From CAYMST01 sp964393115 (GTDB lineage: Bacteria; Bacteroidota; Bacteroidia; Cytophagales; Cyclobacteriaceae), in the NCBI GenBank assembly GCA_964393115.1, contig CAYMST010000270.1, positions 1 to 6,366 of the forward strand: a stretch of 6,366 nucleotides of DNA, in the 5' to 3' direction. This document shows positions 6,191-6,366 of this stretch, piece by piece. The notes below the pieces were generated by a model. The model ran no database searches. It worked only from the letters and a program-made list of their open reading frames with translations, and was not told the origin of the DNA. The translations under genes were made by a program, and so were the position numbers. Each line of letters opens with the position of its first letter. The first letter of the stretch is position 1.

Positions 6191-6240
6191 AAAGAAAGAG
6201 AGTTGCAAACCTCTCGAAAAAAATTGCAGAAAATTTGCAG

Positions 6241-6274
6241 AAGATTTGAAAAAAGTTCAAATCTTTTAATTTTT
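6241..6274 (+). terminator. AT-rich hairpin with TTAATTTTT tail between the two tRNA copies
   Basis: AAGATTTGAA (6241-6250) pairs perfectly with TTCAAATCTT (6256-6265) around an AAAAG loop. TTAATTTTT follows. The shape fits an intrinsic terminator ending the decayed tRNA transcript, but the stem has only two G-C pairs and the same bases also fit a promoter for tRNA-Lys. It could be either, or a processing signal in a joint transcript. Confidence 0.45.
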
Positions 6275-6275
6275 G
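6245..6275 (+). promoter_or_regulatory. Candidate promoter for tRNA-Lys
   Basis: TTTG at 6245-6248, a 19-base spacer and AATTTTTG at 6268-6275 match TTTG-N19-TAnnTTTG except for the first base of the -7 box. Transcription would start near 6282, seven bases before the tRNA. It overlaps the hairpin at 6241-6265, so a terminator and a promoter compete for the same sequence. Confidence 0.4.
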
Positions 6276-6288
6276 CAGAAATGAAAAT

Positions 6289-6361
6289 GATCCGATAGCT
6301 CAGTTGGTAGAGCATCTCCCTTTTAAGGAGAGGGTCCTGGGTTCGAGCCCCAGTCGGATCA
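6289..6361 (+). tRNA. tRNA-Lys (anticodon UUU)
   Basis: The 73-base cloverleaf is complete. The acceptor stem is GATCCGA/TCGGATC (6289-6295 with 6354-6360), the D-stem GCTC/GAGC, and the anticodon stem TCTCC/GGAGA around loop CTTTTAA, with anticodon TTT at 6322-6324. The variable loop is GGGTC, the T-stem CTGGG/CCCAG and the T-loop TTCGAGC. The discriminator base is A6361. CCA is not encoded (CGC follows), so it must be added by tRNA nucleotidyltransferase. It reads both Lys codons, AAA and, by wobble, AAG. Confidence 0.97.
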
Positions 6362-6366
6362 CGCTT

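Larger units (their letters stand above)
6224..6280 (+). repeat. Three TTGCAGAA repeats around a hairpin
   Basis: TTGCAGAA occurs at 6224-6231, 6235-6242 and 6273-6280. The last two bracket the hairpin at 6241-6265. This may be a small duplication or a coincidence in AT-rich spacer DNA. Confidence 0.4.

Noticed and set aside
6224..6280. TTGCAGAA repeats as a CRISPR-like array
   Set aside because: Three 8-base units with unequal spacing (11 and 38 bases) and no spacers do not make an array.

Overview
The window looks like a chromosomal segment from a member of the Bacteroidota, most likely the order Cytophagales. The evidence is a CarboxypepD_reg/DUF5686 outer-membrane protein ending in Phe, a Bacteroidota-type Crp/Fnr regulator with a short C-terminal HTH, secreted proteins whose signal peptides end in ...AQ or ...GQ, and TTTG-N19-TAnnTTTG promoters of the kind used by the Bacteroidota primary sigma factor. 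The DNA is moderately AT-rich, so a 53-bp stretch of about 75% GC at 2027-2079 stands out.

Layout, left to right. Positions 2-61 may hold the last codons of a rightward gene. Five genes follow, all on the minus strand. They are a PAP2-type phosphatase (124-927), a classical short-chain dehydrogenase/reductase (1026-1865), a Crp/Fnr regulator (2137-2760) whose start lies in or next to a 17-base run of N, a DUF5686 outer-membrane protein (2760-5258), and a BatE-like TPR/SH3 membrane protein (5298-6041). The right end is transcribed the other way: a near-perfect plus-strand promoter at 6045-6075, a decayed tRNA-Lys copy at 6125-6190, an AT-rich hairpin, and an intact tRNA-Lys(UUU) at 6289-6361.

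How they may work together. The BatE-like gene, the DUF5686 gene and possibly the regulator are closely spaced and co-directional, so they may form one transcription unit read leftward. The reductase has its own 270-bp upstream region. This carries a perfect 14-bp palindrome, TTGAACTAGTTCAA, with the same half-site geometry as FNR boxes (TTGA-N6-TCAA). The Crp/Fnr gene lies just beyond it, so local control of the reductase is a testable idea. The same intergenic region contains a compact GC-rich double-hairpin module flanked by A/T tracts and by 7-bp direct repeats.

Most of the window is ordinary core-genome content, and I see no new defence, toxin or mobile system. The points most worth a second look are the FNR-like palindrome, the GC-rich module, the decayed tRNA-Lys next to an intact one, and the assembly gap that hides the regulator's start.
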